NCBI GenBank assembly: GCA_902623545.1
Contig: CACNUI010000007.1
Coordinates: 1 to 63,094, forward strand
Reading direction: 5' to 3'
Length of the DNA: 63,094 nucleotides
Source: an uncultured Alphaproteobacteria bacterium
Lineage (GTDB): Bacteria > Pseudomonadota > Alphaproteobacteria > HIMB59 > GCA-002718135
The notes beneath the pieces were generated by a model. That model had not been told where the DNA came from. It saw nothing but the letters and a program-made list of their open reading frames with translations, and did not search any database. Every line of letters begins with the position of its first letter. The stretch's first letter is position 1. Shown here piece after piece: positions 19,621 through 30,600 of this stretch. The position numbers and the translations under genes are program-made.

Positions 19621-21046
19621 TATTTACAATATTCTTTTTATACCGGAAATTTTTTTAGCATGCTCTTCTTTTGTTTGCTTACTTTTTGGGCTTTTTTTAA
19701 AAAAGAATGCATTTAGACAAACTTCCAATCTAGCAGTTTTCGTTTTATTATTAACCATTTTGCTTGTTTACTATGATAGTGAATCAAATTTTGCAAATTA
19801 TAAAAGTTTATTTAGCCACTCTACTTTTATAAATTTTTTTAAAATTTTAGCTCTATTAGGATCTATAGCTAGTATCATCATTTCTAAAGATTATTTCTTA
19901 GGCATTAAGCTTAAAAATTTTGAAATTCCTGTTTTATTTTTATTTTCTACACTTGGGATGATGTTAATGATTGCTTCAAATAATCTTATGTCCATGTATC
20001 TAGCAATAGAACTACAAAGTTTATCTCTATATGTTGCTGCAGCAATAAAAAGAGATTCAATCTCATCAGCTGAGTCAGGAGTAAAATACTTTATTTTAGG
20101 AGCATTATCGTCTGGCATACTTTTGTACGGCTTCTCATTAATTTATGGATTTACTGGTTCAATGAATTTTGATGATATAAGTTTCTATTTATCAAAATAT
20201 GATAATTTAAATTTAGGTCTAATATTTGGGCTTGTATTTGTGATGGTAGGCTTGGCTTTTAAGGTTTCAGCCGTACCTTTCCATATGTGGACTCCTGATG
20301 TTTATGAAGGAGCTCCAAACTCCATTACAGGTTTTTTTGCTATTGTCCCTAAGATTGCTGCAGTAGCTTTAATTTATCGTTTTTGCTTAGTTCCATTTGA
20401 AAATTTTTACTTAGAATGGAGTCAAATAATTTTATTTTTATCAATAGCTTCAATGTTTCTTGGAGCTGTAGCGGCTATAGCACAGTCAAATATTAAAAGA
20501 TTATTAGCTTATAGTTCTATCGGACATATAGGTTATATCTTAATCGCTTTAGTTGCCGCAAATGATGATGGAATTAAAGCAGCATCAATTTATATGTTTT
20601 CATACATGATAATGAATGTTGCTATTTTTGCTATTTTACTTTCGTTAAAAGTTAAAAATGAATATTTAATTAATATAAGTGATCTAAAAGGGTTAAGTAA
20701 AAGTAATCCAATTGTTAGTCTTTCTATTTCAATAATAATGCTATCTATGGCTGGCATCCCACCCTTTATAGGATTTTTTGGAAAGTTTTATGTTTTCATT
20801 GCTGCAATTGAACGAGAATTATATGTGCTTTCAGTTCTTGGCGTCCTAGCTAGTGTTATTTCTGCTTTTTATTATTTAAGAATTATTAAGATAATGTATT
20901 TTGATGAAAGTAAAAGTGAAGGAATAATTAATTTTCAAATTTCTTTTCAATCAAAAATTATCCTGTCCTTAAGTTTGTTTGTAATTATTTGTTTTATATT
21001 TTACCCGTCTTTATTGATTAATATATCAGCAAGTTTGACCATTTGA
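19610..21046 (+). CDS. nuoN: NADH-quinone oxidoreductase subunit N
   Basis: NuoN is the third antiporter-like subunit. Its motifs are MSMYLAIELQSLSLYV with the key glutamate near residue 134, FKVSAVPFHMWTPDVYEGAP, LLAYSSIGHIGY, and the C-terminal GIPPFIGFFGKFYVF. It closes the complex I operon and is followed after three bases by birA, the usual alphaproteobacterial arrangement. Confidence 0.96.
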   Translation: MLNNIYNILFIPEIFLACSSFVCLLFGLFLKKNAFRQTSNLAVFVLLLTILLVYYDSESNFANYKSLFSHSTFINFFKILALLGSIASIIISKDYFLGIKLKNFEIPVLFLFSTLGMMLMIASNNLMSMYLAIELQSLSLYVAAAIKRDSISSAESGVKYFILGALSSGILLYGFSLIYGFTGSMNFDDISFYLSKYDNLNLGLIFGLVFVMVGLAFKVSAVPFHMWTPDVYEGAPNSITGFFAIVPKIAAVALIYRFCLVPFENFYLEWSQIILFLSIASMFLGAVAAIAQSNIKRLLAYSSIGHIGYILIALVAANDDGIKAASIYMFSYMIMNVAIFAILLSLKVKNEYLINISDLKGLSKSNPIVSLSISIIMLSMAGIPPFIGFFGKFYVFIAAIERELYVLSVLGVLASVISAFYYLRIIKIMYFDESKSEGIINFQISFQSKIILSLSLFVIICFIFYPSLLINISASLTI

Positions 21047-21049
21047 CTA

Positions 21050-21784
21050 ATGTCATTAGATAAAATTAAAAATCTATTAGATAAAAACAATTTTGATTTT
21101 CATTTTATTGAATCTGTAGACTCTACAATGTTAGAGGTTAAAAAGCTTATTTATAATAGAAATATATGTTTGATGGCAAATGAACAAAAAAAAGGATTTG
21201 GAAGACGAGGAACAGCTTGGGAAAGTCCAAAAAATAATGTCTATATTTCTATTTTATCTAAAAATATATTACCAATAGAAAATCATTTTTTAAATAATGC
21301 TTTTATTACTAATATGATCTGTTCTGTGATTGAAAATATTTGTAATGTTAAAACTCAAATTAAATGGCCAAATGATATTTTAATTAATAAAGAAAAAATT
21401 TCTGGAATAATTTCTGAAATATTTAGTATCAAAAGTGATAAATATATCAATACTGGTTTTGGAGTTAATATAGTATCTTCTCCTAAAATTGAAAATTATC
21501 CAACAACTAATATTAATAAATACAATAAAGAAATTAACAATTTTTATTTTGTATATGAAATTATGGAAGAGTATTTTAAAAATTTTAAACAACTGTTAAA
21601 TAACCACGAAAAAATTATGACTGAATATAAAAGTAGATTATTATATTTAGGAAGCAATATTAATATAAAAATTGATGAACAAAATGTAAAACATGGAATA
21701 TTTCATAATCTTAACCCAGATGGTTCAATCACTTTAAAAAATAATATTAATTTTGAAAATATATATAATGCTAGAATAATTTAA
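21050..21784 (+). CDS. birA: Biotin--[acetyl-CoA-carboxylase] ligase
   Basis: This enzyme makes biotinyl-AMP and attaches biotin to carboxylase carrier domains. The biotin/ATP loop appears as GFGRRGTAWESP near residue 54, and the catalytic-core segment IKWPNDILINKEKISGIISE near residue 103 is diagnostic. There is no N-terminal helix-turn-helix domain, so it is a monofunctional (non-repressor) BirA of 244 aa. The stop overlaps the coaX start by one base. Its place after nuoN is conserved in alphaproteobacteria. Confidence 0.94.
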   Translation: MSLDKIKNLLDKNNFDFHFIESVDSTMLEVKKLIYNRNICLMANEQKKGFGRRGTAWESPKNNVYISILSKNILPIENHFLNNAFITNMICSVIENICNVKTQIKWPNDILINKEKISGIISEIFSIKSDKYINTGFGVNIVSSPKIENYPTTNINKYNKEINNFYFVYEIMEEYFKNFKQLLNNHEKIMTEYKSRLLYLGSNINIKIDEQNVKHGIFHNLNPDGSITLKNNINFENIYNARII

Positions 21785-22545
21785 TGATTGTTATAGATGC
21801 AGGTAATACGAATATAGTTGTAGGTTTTTATACAAAAAATAAATTAATTAAAATTATTAGATTAAAAACAGAAAAAAAGATCAATATTACAAAAAAAGAA
21901 ATAAATAAATTTTTTAAATCTAACAAAAAGTTGATTAATAATCTTAATGATAGATTTTGTATCTTGTCCTCTGTTGTACCTTCTTTAAATTTAATTTTTA
22001 AAAATATTTTTCAAAAAAATAAATTTAAATTTTATGTAATTAATCCCAAAAAAATATCATTCAGAAATAGTATCAATTATAATCTAAATCAAATTGGGAG
22101 TGATCGAATAGCAAACTATGCCTATGTATATAGTAAGAAAATCAAAGACTGTATAATTCTCGACTTTGGTACAGCTACTACTTTTGATGTCATTAAAAAT
22201 AATCAATATTTAGGTGGATTGATTTTTCCAGGTATAAATCTTTCAATGGAGACACTTTTAAAAAATGCTGAGTTAATAAAAACTTCAAAAATCTCAAAAT
22301 CAAATAAAATTGTTAATAATAATACATCAGCTTCTCTTCAATCAGGTTTCTATTTTGGCTATTTGCATGCAATTAATGGCATATTAAAGCAAATTATTAA
22401 GGAGAATAACTTTAAGCCCAAAGTCTATATTACGGGTGGTCTAGGTAAAATATTTAGGGATAAAATTATTTATAAACCTATATATATGGAACATTTAACA
22501 TTAGAAGGAATAAAAGAAATCGGTAACAAATATTTTTATGAGTAA
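21784..22545 (+). CDS. coaX: Type III pantothenate kinase
   Basis: CoaX phosphorylates pantothenate in the first step of coenzyme A synthesis. The N-terminal phosphate-binding motif is IDAGNTNIVVG, the central motif DFGTATTFDVI is near residue 125, and GGLIFPG and YITGGLGK follow. Length is 253 aa. Its last eight bases overlap the rnj start. Confidence 0.93.
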   Translation: MIVIDAGNTNIVVGFYTKNKLIKIIRLKTEKKINITKKEINKFFKSNKKLINNLNDRFCILSSVVPSLNLIFKNIFQKNKFKFYVINPKKISFRNSINYNLNQIGSDRIANYAYVYSKKIKDCIILDFGTATTFDVIKNNQYLGGLIFPGINLSMETLLKNAELIKTSKISKSNKIVNNNTSASLQSGFYFGYLHAINGILKQIIKENNFKPKVYITGGLGKIFRDKIIYKPIYMEHLTLEGIKEIGNKYFYE

Positions 22546-24211
22546 TAATTTACAACTAAATGATTTTAATGAAGGACTACACTTTTTATCTCTTGGAGGA
22601 ATTGGAGAAATAGGTGCAAATTGTTATCTTTACGGATGTGATGGAAAATGGATAATGATAGATTTAGGTCTTTCATTTGCAGATGAAAAGTTTCCTGGTG
22701 TAGATTTATTAGTACCAAAAATTGATCATATTGAAAGTTTAGAAGATAATCTCGAGGCTATTATTATCAGCCATGGTCATGAAGATCATGCAGGAGCTGT
22801 TGCGTTCTTAGCAAATAAAATTAAATGTCCAGTATATGCAAGTAAATTTGCAAAATTTCTAATCGAAAATAGGCTAAAAGAATTCAATAAAGTAGAAGGA
22901 TTTACTTTAGAAGAGATAAATCTAGAAAAGAAATTAATATTCAATAATTTTGATATAAGTTTTATTCCAACTACACACTCAATTCCTGAACCAACTGCAA
23001 TTGTAATTAAAACAACATATGGATCATTACTTCATACTGCTGATTGGAAAATAGATCATTCACCTACTTTAGGAGAATCATTTTCAAAAGAAAAATTTGA
23101 AAAATTAGGAAATGATGGATTACTTGCCTTAATAGGTGACTCTACTAATGCAAATGTGCCTGGTAAATCAGAATCTGAAAATGAAGTTAGGGATGAACTG
23201 ACAAGTATATTTTCAAGATTTTCTAATAGAATTGTTGTTACCTGTTTTTCTTCAAATATTGCAAGAATGAAAAATATTATTCAAGCAGCAAAAAAAAATA
23301 AAAGAAAGGTTGCTCTTGTTGGTAGGAGTATGAAAAAAAATATCGAGGTAGCAAGAAAATGTGGTTATGTTTCGGATGATGAAATTTTTATCAGTGAAGA
23401 TGAAGCTTCTTATATACCAAGAGAAAATTTAGTAATAATTTGTACTGGTAGTCAGGGTGAAAAAAGATCTGCTCTTTTTAGGATAGCTTATAATTCTCAT
23501 CAACATTTACATTTAGAGCCCGAAGATGTAGTAATTTTTAGCTCTAGAGATATTCCTGGTAATGAAAAATCAATAAATAATTTAAAGAACTTACTTATTA
23601 GACAAAGAGTTGAGATAGTAACAGCTGATGACGATTTAGTACATGTTTCAGGTCATGGTTATGCAGATGAAATAAAACAAATGTATAATTGGACAAAACC
23701 TTACTTATCTATTCCCGTGCATGGTGAACCCATGCATCTAGAGGCGCATAAACAATTATCTTACTCATCTCAAGTACCATTTACCAAAATTCTAGAAAAC
23801 GGAAAATGTCTCAAAATTGCACCAGGTGAACCTAAAATTGTAGAAAAATTTGAAACTGGAAAGTTAATTGTTGAGGGTAAAAATCTTTACGACTCTGAAT
23901 CTGCATTTATTAAAGAGAGAAGGAAATATTCATTTGAAGGTCTAGTTTTAATTTCTTTAATTATCAATGATGATGACTATTCAATTAATAAAAATATGTT
24001 ACTTACTTTAAAAGGATTGCCCGGAATAGATGAAGAAAATATTAAAAATGATTTTAAAATATTTTTTATAGAAAACTATACAAAACTTAACAAAGATCAA
24101 AAAACATCAGATCTTATAGTATCTGACTTAGTTAAAAGTAGTTTTAGAAAGATTATAAAAAATTCAATTCAAAAAAAACCAGAAATTGAAGTTCATTTAA
24201 TACGATCTTAA
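22538..24211 (+). CDS. rnj: Ribonuclease J family metallo-beta-lactamase RNase
   Basis: RNase J is an endo- and 5'-3' exoribonuclease used in RNA processing and decay. The metal-binding motif SHGHEDHAGAV is near residue 78. The beta-CASP domain is marked by GDSTNANVPG, CFSSNIARM and the SGHGYADEIKQMYNWTKP region, with PVHGEPMHLEAH near 400. Length is 557 aa. In many alphaproteobacteria a methylmalonyl-CoA epimerase gene follows, but here the DUF1467 gene follows directly. Confidence 0.93.
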   Translation: MSNNLQLNDFNEGLHFLSLGGIGEIGANCYLYGCDGKWIMIDLGLSFADEKFPGVDLLVPKIDHIESLEDNLEAIIISHGHEDHAGAVAFLANKIKCPVYASKFAKFLIENRLKEFNKVEGFTLEEINLEKKLIFNNFDISFIPTTHSIPEPTAIVIKTTYGSLLHTADWKIDHSPTLGESFSKEKFEKLGNDGLLALIGDSTNANVPGKSESENEVRDELTSIFSRFSNRIVVTCFSSNIARMKNIIQAAKKNKRKVALVGRSMKKNIEVARKCGYVSDDEIFISEDEASYIPRENLVIICTGSQGEKRSALFRIAYNSHQHLHLEPEDVVIFSSRDIPGNEKSINNLKNLLIRQRVEIVTADDDLVHVSGHGYADEIKQMYNWTKPYLSIPVHGEPMHLEAHKQLSYSSQVPFTKILENGKCLKIAPGEPKIVEKFETGKLIVEGKNLYDSESAFIKERRKYSFEGLVLISLIINDDDYSINKNMLLTLKGLPGIDEENIKNDFKIFFIENYTKLNKDQKTSDLIVSDLVKSSFRKIIKNSIQKKPEIEVHLIRS

Positions 24212-24444
24212 TGGCACTATTTACTCACGTTCTAATTTTTATCCTTATTTGGTGGATTTTATTTTTCATACTCCTACCGATTAGGATAAAAGTACCACAA
24301 AAAGTAGAATCTGGACATGCAAAAAGTGCTCCGAGTAAGCCATATCTTCTAATAAAATTTATAGCAACTTCATTAATATCAGCTTTAATTTTATTTTTTT
24401 TGATTTTATTTGGATTTGATTTATCAAATATATTTAATAAATGA
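24211..24444 (+). CDS. DUF1467 family small membrane protein
   Basis: This 77-aa protein has two predicted membrane helices (about residues 5-25 and 50-70) joined by a polar loop with KVPQKVESGHAKSAP. This composition and its place between rnj and proS match the DUF1467 family of alphaproteobacteria, whose function is unknown. It overlaps rnj by one base and proS by four. Confidence 0.85.
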   Translation: MALFTHVLIFILIWWILFFILLPIRIKVPQKVESGHAKSAPSKPYLLIKFIATSLISALILFFLILFGFDLSNIFNK

Positions 24445-25736
24445 AATATTCTAACTTTTTTCTTCCAACTATTAAAGATGCGCCATCAGATGCTGAAATA
24501 ATTTCACATAAATTAATGATCAGAGCTGGCATGATTAAACAATCTAGTGCCGGCATTTATTCGTGGTTACCTCTAGGTCTACTTGTATTAAAAAAAATTG
24601 AACAGATTGTTAGAGAGGAACAAAATAATGCAGGAGCAGTAGAACTGCTTATGCCTACGATTCAATCTTCGGATTTATGGATTAAATCAGGAAGATACGA
24701 TGATTATGGAAAAGAAATGTTAAGGATTACAGATAGAAGTGGAAGGGAAATGCTTTACGGCCCAACAAATGAAGAATTAATTACAGATATATTTCAATCA
24801 CATATAAATTCTTACAAAGATCTTCCAAAAAACCTTTATCATATTCAATGGAAATTCCGAGATGAAGTTAGGCCTAGGTTTGGAGTAATGCGAGGAAGAG
24901 AATTCTTAATGAAGGATAATTATTCATTTGATCTTGATGAAAGCGAAGCAAAGAAATCTTATGACAATATGTTTAAAGCATACATAAAAACTTTTATTAG
25001 AATGGGTTTAACACCAATTTCCTTAAGAGCAGAAACAGGACCAATTGGAGGTAACTTAAGTCATGAATTTCAAATACTAGCTAAGACTGGTGAAAGTACA
25101 CTTTATTATGATAAAAAATTAGAAACACTAAACCCTGAAACTATAGACCCAAATGAGTTGCAGTCATTTTATGCTGCAGTTGATGATCAACATGATAAAA
25201 AAAATTGCCCAATTTCAAATGAAGATTTAAAAATTTCTAAGGGCATTGAAGTTGGTCATATATTTTATTTTGGAACAAAATATTCTGAGAAATTAAACGC
25301 ATTTGTTCAAGATAAAAGTGGGAAAAATGTTCCAGTGCATATGGGATCATATGGCATTGGTGTTTCAAGACTTGTGGGCGCAATTATAGAAGCTTATCAT
25401 GATGAAAAAGGAATTAGGTGGCCTTTAGAAGTTGCTCCATTTAAGGTTTCCATAGTTAATTTAATGCCAGAAGATCAAGATTGTGCCACAAAATCATCAG
25501 AATATTATGAATATTTTATGAAAAATAATATTGAAGTTATTTTAGATGATAGAATCTGCAGTATAGGAAAAAAATTATCTGATAATGAGTTAATTGGGAC
25601 ACCATATCAAATTATTATTGGCAAAAGAGATTTAAAAGATAATTTAGTAGAAATAAAAAATCGCCAAAATAATGAAAGTGAAAAAATTTCATCCAGTAGT
25701 GTAATTGATTTTATTAACAATAAGTTAAAAAAATAG
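24441..25736 (+). CDS. proS: Prolyl-tRNA synthetase (short alphaproteobacterial type)
   Basis: ProS charges tRNA-Pro. Class II motifs are visible: motif 2 in FRDEVRPRFGVMRGREFLMKD near residue 140, and motif 3 in GSYGIGVSRLVGAIIE near residue 302. The C-terminal anticodon-binding domain (about 335-431) is present. The editing insertion of long bacterial ProS is replaced by a short linker, as in other alphaproteobacteria (431 aa). Confidence 0.96.
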   Translation: MKYSNFFLPTIKDAPSDAEIISHKLMIRAGMIKQSSAGIYSWLPLGLLVLKKIEQIVREEQNNAGAVELLMPTIQSSDLWIKSGRYDDYGKEMLRITDRSGREMLYGPTNEELITDIFQSHINSYKDLPKNLYHIQWKFRDEVRPRFGVMRGREFLMKDNYSFDLDESEAKKSYDNMFKAYIKTFIRMGLTPISLRAETGPIGGNLSHEFQILAKTGESTLYYDKKLETLNPETIDPNELQSFYAAVDDQHDKKNCPISNEDLKISKGIEVGHIFYFGTKYSEKLNAFVQDKSGKNVPVHMGSYGIGVSRLVGAIIEAYHDEKGIRWPLEVAPFKVSIVNLMPEDQDCATKSSEYYEYFMKNNIEVILDDRICSIGKKLSDNELIGTPYQIIIGKRDLKDNLVEIKNRQNNESEKISSSSVIDFINNKLKK

Positions 25737-26987
25737 ATGATTTCTAAATCAGAACGATTACTGATTTTTAGGTTTTTATTTTCTAAGAAATCTGACGGCT
25801 ATGTGTCTATTTTTGCTTGGTTTTCAATAATAGGTATTAGTTTAGGAGTAGCAGCAATTATTATAGTAATGTCTGTTATGAATGGTTTTAGAATTGATTT
25901 AACTAACAGAATAATTGGACTTAATTCACACCTCAATATTTATAGTTTTGATAATGAGATAACAAATAAGCAAGCTGATGAACTCATTTTGAATATTGAT
26001 AATTCTTTTTTTTACAAACACTACAAATCTATTGAAACAAATGGATTAATTATAAAATCAAATAACTCAAAAGGCGTTATGATCAAAGGCTATGATGCGT
26101 ATGATAAAAATCATTATTTGTTTAATTCAATTAATATGGGCTCATTAATTCAAAATTCAAAAAGTGAAATATTAATTGGAGACTCCTTAGCGAACGAAAT
26201 GAATTTAAGCGTGGGAGATAAGGTTAAAATTGCAATTCCAAAGACTGATAAAACAATATTAGGAAATATTCCAAGATTTAAAACATTGGAGGTAGTAGGT
26301 GTATTTGATCTAGGTTTATATGAATATGATTCAAATTTAATTTTTTTATCTTCAGAACTTGTTAGAAAATTACTCTTATATGATGAAGATATATATAACA
26401 AAATTGAATTTTTTACACCATCTGCTAATGAAATTGAATTGTTTAAAAATAAAGTAGAATTAGAAATATCTAATCTTTTATTAAATTTTTATTCAATATC
26501 TTGGAAGGATCAAAACAAAACTTTAATAAATGCGCTTAAGGTGGAAAAGAATGTTATGTTTATTATTCTTTCTTTAATTATCTTAGTTGCATCATTAAAT
26601 ATAATTTCAGGATTAATTATATTTGTAAAAGAAAAAAACAAAGATATTGGAATTTTGAAAACTATTGGAATGAGTAATAAAAGTATTATAAAAATATTTT
26701 TTACTATTGGAATCTCAATTGGTTTAATAGGATCATTAATAGGATTAATAATTGGAATTCTTTTCACAATAAATATTAAATCAATTCAAATTTTTTTAGA
26801 ATATTTACTTGGAACAAAACTGTTTTCTGAAGAAGTTTATTATTTATCATCTTTACCTTCTAAAATTAGCATAAATGAAATAGTATACGTACTTTGTGTA
26901 GCAATAATAATATCAATTATATCAACTATTTTTCCAGCTTTAAGTTCAGCTAGAATAGACCCTGTTAAAAGTTTAAGAAGTGAATAA
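25737..26987 (+). CDS. lolC: Lipoprotein-releasing ABC transporter permease (LolC/LolE family)
   Basis: This inner-membrane protein extracts lipoproteins for delivery to the outer membrane. It has one N-terminal helix (about 22-48), a large periplasmic domain (about 50-270) and three C-terminal helices with the FtsX-type signature EKNKDIGILKTIGMS near residue 299. Only one LolC/E-type gene is present here, so the permease is probably a homodimer unless a second copy lies elsewhere. It overlaps lolD by eight bases. Confidence 0.92.
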   Translation: MISKSERLLIFRFLFSKKSDGYVSIFAWFSIIGISLGVAAIIIVMSVMNGFRIDLTNRIIGLNSHLNIYSFDNEITNKQADELILNIDNSFFYKHYKSIETNGLIIKSNNSKGVMIKGYDAYDKNHYLFNSINMGSLIQNSKSEILIGDSLANEMNLSVGDKVKIAIPKTDKTILGNIPRFKTLEVVGVFDLGLYEYDSNLIFLSSELVRKLLLYDEDIYNKIEFFTPSANEIELFKNKVELEISNLLLNFYSISWKDQNKTLINALKVEKNVMFIILSLIILVASLNIISGLIIFVKEKNKDIGILKTIGMSNKSIIKIFFTIGISIGLIGSLIGLIIGILFTINIKSIQIFLEYLLGTKLFSEEVYYLSSLPSKISINEIVYVLCVAIIISIISTIFPALSSARIDPVKSLRSE

Positions 26988-27669
26988 TAAATATTTATTA
27001 GAGATAACCAATCTTTGTAAAAATTATACAAATGAAAATAATTCAAAAATTGAGATAATTAAGAATTTAAATTTTAAGTTAAAGCAAAATAGTAAAGTTT
27101 CAATTGTTGGGCCTTCAGGTTCTGGAAAAACAACTCTTCTTAATATTATTGGATTACTTGATGCAGAATTTGATGGTAAATTGTATTTTAATAATAAAAA
27201 TATTTCTTTATGTTCTAAAGATGAAATAAACAATATTAGAGGATTATCAATTGGATTTATTCATCAATTTTTTCATCTAATTCCTGAACTTACTGTGATT
27301 GAAAATGTAATGCTTCCATTATTAATTAATAAAAATGAAACAAACAGTTATGAAACTTCAAAAAAATTATTAATTGAATTTGGTTTAAATGAGCGAATTA
27401 ATTATAAACCTCTTAAATTATCAGGGGGAGAGCAGCAAAGAGTGGCAATTGCCAGATCCCTTGTAAATAACCCTGACCTAATTTTAGCTGATGAGATGAC
27501 TGGTAATCTTGATGAAAATACTGCTAACAATATTTTTAAATTTTTTATAAATTATATCGAACAAAATAAAAAAACTCTAGTATATGTAACTCATAACAAA
27601 ACTTATTCATTATTAGCAGATGAAATTTATTATTTTAAAAATAAGAAAATACAACTAACAAATGAATAA
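26980..27669 (+). CDS. lolD: Lipoprotein-releasing ABC transporter ATP-binding protein
   Basis: LolD powers lipoprotein release. Walker A is GPSGSGKTT near residue 44, the ABC signature is [15 protein letters not shown] near 145, and Walker B is [12 protein letters not shown] near 165. Length is 229 aa. It is flanked by its permease partner and dnaE, with eight-base overlaps on both sides. Confidence 0.94.
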   Translation: MNNKYLLEITNLCKNYTNENNSKIEIIKNLNFKLKQNSKVSIVGPSGSGKTTLLNIIGLLDAEFDGKLYFNNKNISLCSKDEINNIRGLSIGFIHQFFHLIPELTVIENVMLPLLINKNETNSYETSKKLLIEFGLNERINYKPLKLSGGEQQRVAIARSLVNNPDLILADEMTGNLDENTANNIFKFFINYIEQNKKTLVYVTHNKTYSLLADEIYYFKNKKIQLTNE

Positions 27670-30600
27670 TCCTTTTATTCATTTAAGAACATTATCTTCA
27701 TATTCTTTATCTGAAAGTACTCTTAAAATTAGTAATATTGTCAATTTAGCAAAAAAAAATTCTATGCCTGCGATTGCAATAACTGATAATAATAACATGT
27801 TTGGAGTATTTGAATTCTCTAAAGAGTGTATTAAAAATAATATACAACCAATTATAGGGTCCTCTATAAATTTTTTAGATGTAATTGTTGGTTCGAAAAT
27901 TTCTCAAATAACATTTTTAGTTAAAAATGAAATTGGATATCAAAACCTTCTTCAATTAAGTTCAATTTCACATATTAATAATAAGAAAAATGTTGGAATA
28001 AATTTTTCTCATATTGAAAATTTCTCTGAAGGTCTTTTCTGTTATTTTGGAGGTGAGTTAAATCCCTTAATTTTGTTAAAAAAAGAAAATAAGAAAAGTG
28101 AAATAATTAAATTAACTCAGAAGTTCAAAAAAATATTTAAAGAAAATTTTCTTTTTGAAATTCAAAGAATAAATAATCTAGATTTAGATTTATTTGAAAA
28201 AGAATTTATAAACTTAGCAAAAGATTTTGATATCCCTTTAATAGGGTCAAATAATGTAAAATATGCAGAAAAAGAAGATTTTCAGGCCCATGATGCTTTA
28301 CTTTGTATAGCACAAAAATCTACAGTAAATAATTCAAATAGAATTACATCAAATGAAAATATTTACTTCAAATCTAGTGACGAAATGTATTTAAATTTCA
28401 AAGATATACCAGAAATAATTCAAAATAATTTCAATATATCCATTTCTTGTAGTTACTTCCCTGAGTCAACTAAACCAAAACTACCAGAGTTTATTAATGA
28501 ACTAGATCTATCAGCAGAAGAATATTTAATTAAATTATCAGAAGAAGGGCTAAGAAGTAAAATTAAAGATTCAAATTTTAATAATACTAAAATTTATAAT
28601 GATAGATTAGATTATGAAAACGATATTATAATTAGAATGGGTTTTGCAGGGTATTTTTTAATAGTTGCTGACTTTGTAAATTGGGCGAAAAATAGTTCAA
28701 TTCCTGTAGGACCTGGTAGAGGTTCTGGAGCAGGTAGCTTGGTTGCTTGGTCATTAGGCATAACCGACTTAGATCCTTTAAAATATGATTTATTATTTGA
28801 AAGATTTTTAAATCCTGAACGTGTTTCTATGCCTGATTTTGATATAGATTTTTGTCAAACTAGAAGGGATGAGGTAATAGAATATGTAAATAAAAAATAT
28901 GGAAGTGATTGTGTAGCTCACATTATTACATTTGGAACTCTTGCATCTAGAGCTGCAGTAAGAGATATTGGTCGAGTTCTAGAAGTTCCATATGGTGAGG
29001 TAGATTCTTTTGCAAAATTAATACCTTTTAATCCATCAAACCCTCTTTCATTAAGTGAATCAATAAAATCAGAGAGGAGTCTTCAAGAAAGAATAGCTAA
29101 TGACGAAAGAATTTCGAATATAATAGATGTTAGCTTAAAGATTGAAGGCACTCATAGACACGCATCAACTCATGCTGCTGGTGTTGTTATTGGTCATGAA
29201 AAGTTATCTAAAGTAGTACCACTCTATAAGGATCAAAACACTAACACGAATGCTACTCAATTTTCTATGAAATTTGTTGAAGAGGCAGGTCTAATAAAAT
29301 TTGACTTTTTAGGACTAACAACGCTATCTATTATCGAAGAAACAGTAAAGTATATTAAAAAAGAATTATTTAATTTTTCACTAGGTGACATAGTTTTAAA
29401 TGACAAAAAGACATACAATCAATTAAGTAAAGGTGATACTGTTGGTATTTTTCAACTGGAGAGTAATGGAATGGGCAGTGTTCTTCGCCAATTACAGCCT
29501 GATAGATTTGAAGAAATAATTGCTGTTGTAGCACTTTTTAGACCTGGGCCAATGGATAATATTCCATCTTTTTGCAATAGAAAGCATGGTAGAGAAGAAA
29601 TAAACTACATCCACCCTATGTTGGAAAAAGTTTTAAAGGAAACATATGGTATTATTGTTTATCAGGAGCAAGTTATGCAAATTGCACAAGTTTTATCAAA
29701 TTATTCACTTGGAGAAGCAGATTTACTTAGAAGGGCAATGGGAAAAAAAATTCAAAAAGAAATGGATATGCAAAAAAATAGATTTATTGATGGAGCTATA
29801 CAAAACAATATTAATAAAAAGGAGGCGTCAAAAATATTTGATTTAGTAGATAAATTTGCTGGTTATGGATTTAATAAAAGTCATGCTGCAGCATATGCTT
29901 TAATTTCTTATCAAACTGCATATTTAAAAGCAAATTTTCCTCATGAGTTCATAACATCAACACTTAATTTTTCCATTGATAGAACAGATAAAATAATTTT
30001 ACTTAAACAAGAGATTGAAAGATTAAATATACCTTTTTTAAAACCTGATATTAATTACTCGAGTGAATTATTTACAATTGAATTTCAAAAAAATGTTAAA
30101 ACGATTAGATTTGGCCTAGCTGCAATAAAAGGAGTGGGTGCAAAATCAATAGCAAGTATGGTTGCTGAACGTGAAAAAAATGGAAAATTTAAAGATATTA
30201 TAGATTTTATGAAAAGGGTTAAAAGTGAGGTAATAAATAAAAGACAACTTGAAAAACTTATTCAAGCGGGTGCTTTTGATAGTGTTGAAACTAATAGATC
30301 TAAATTATTTTACAATGTTACAAAATTTGTTGAGCTTTTTGGAGGTGATAAACAACAAAACCAACAATTATTGTTTGAAGAAAATGAAATTTCATTTTCA
30401 GATAAAAATCTATTTTTTCAAAAATATACTACATGGAATACCCTAGAGAGACTTGCAAATGAATTAGAGGTTGTAGGTTTTTATTTTTCTGATCATCCAC
30501 TGAATTATTTTCCCGAATTATTTTTTGATACTCAAAAAATTATAAGTTTTAGAAAAATTTTGAATAATGAAGATATTAATACAGCTAAAATTTGTGGTGC

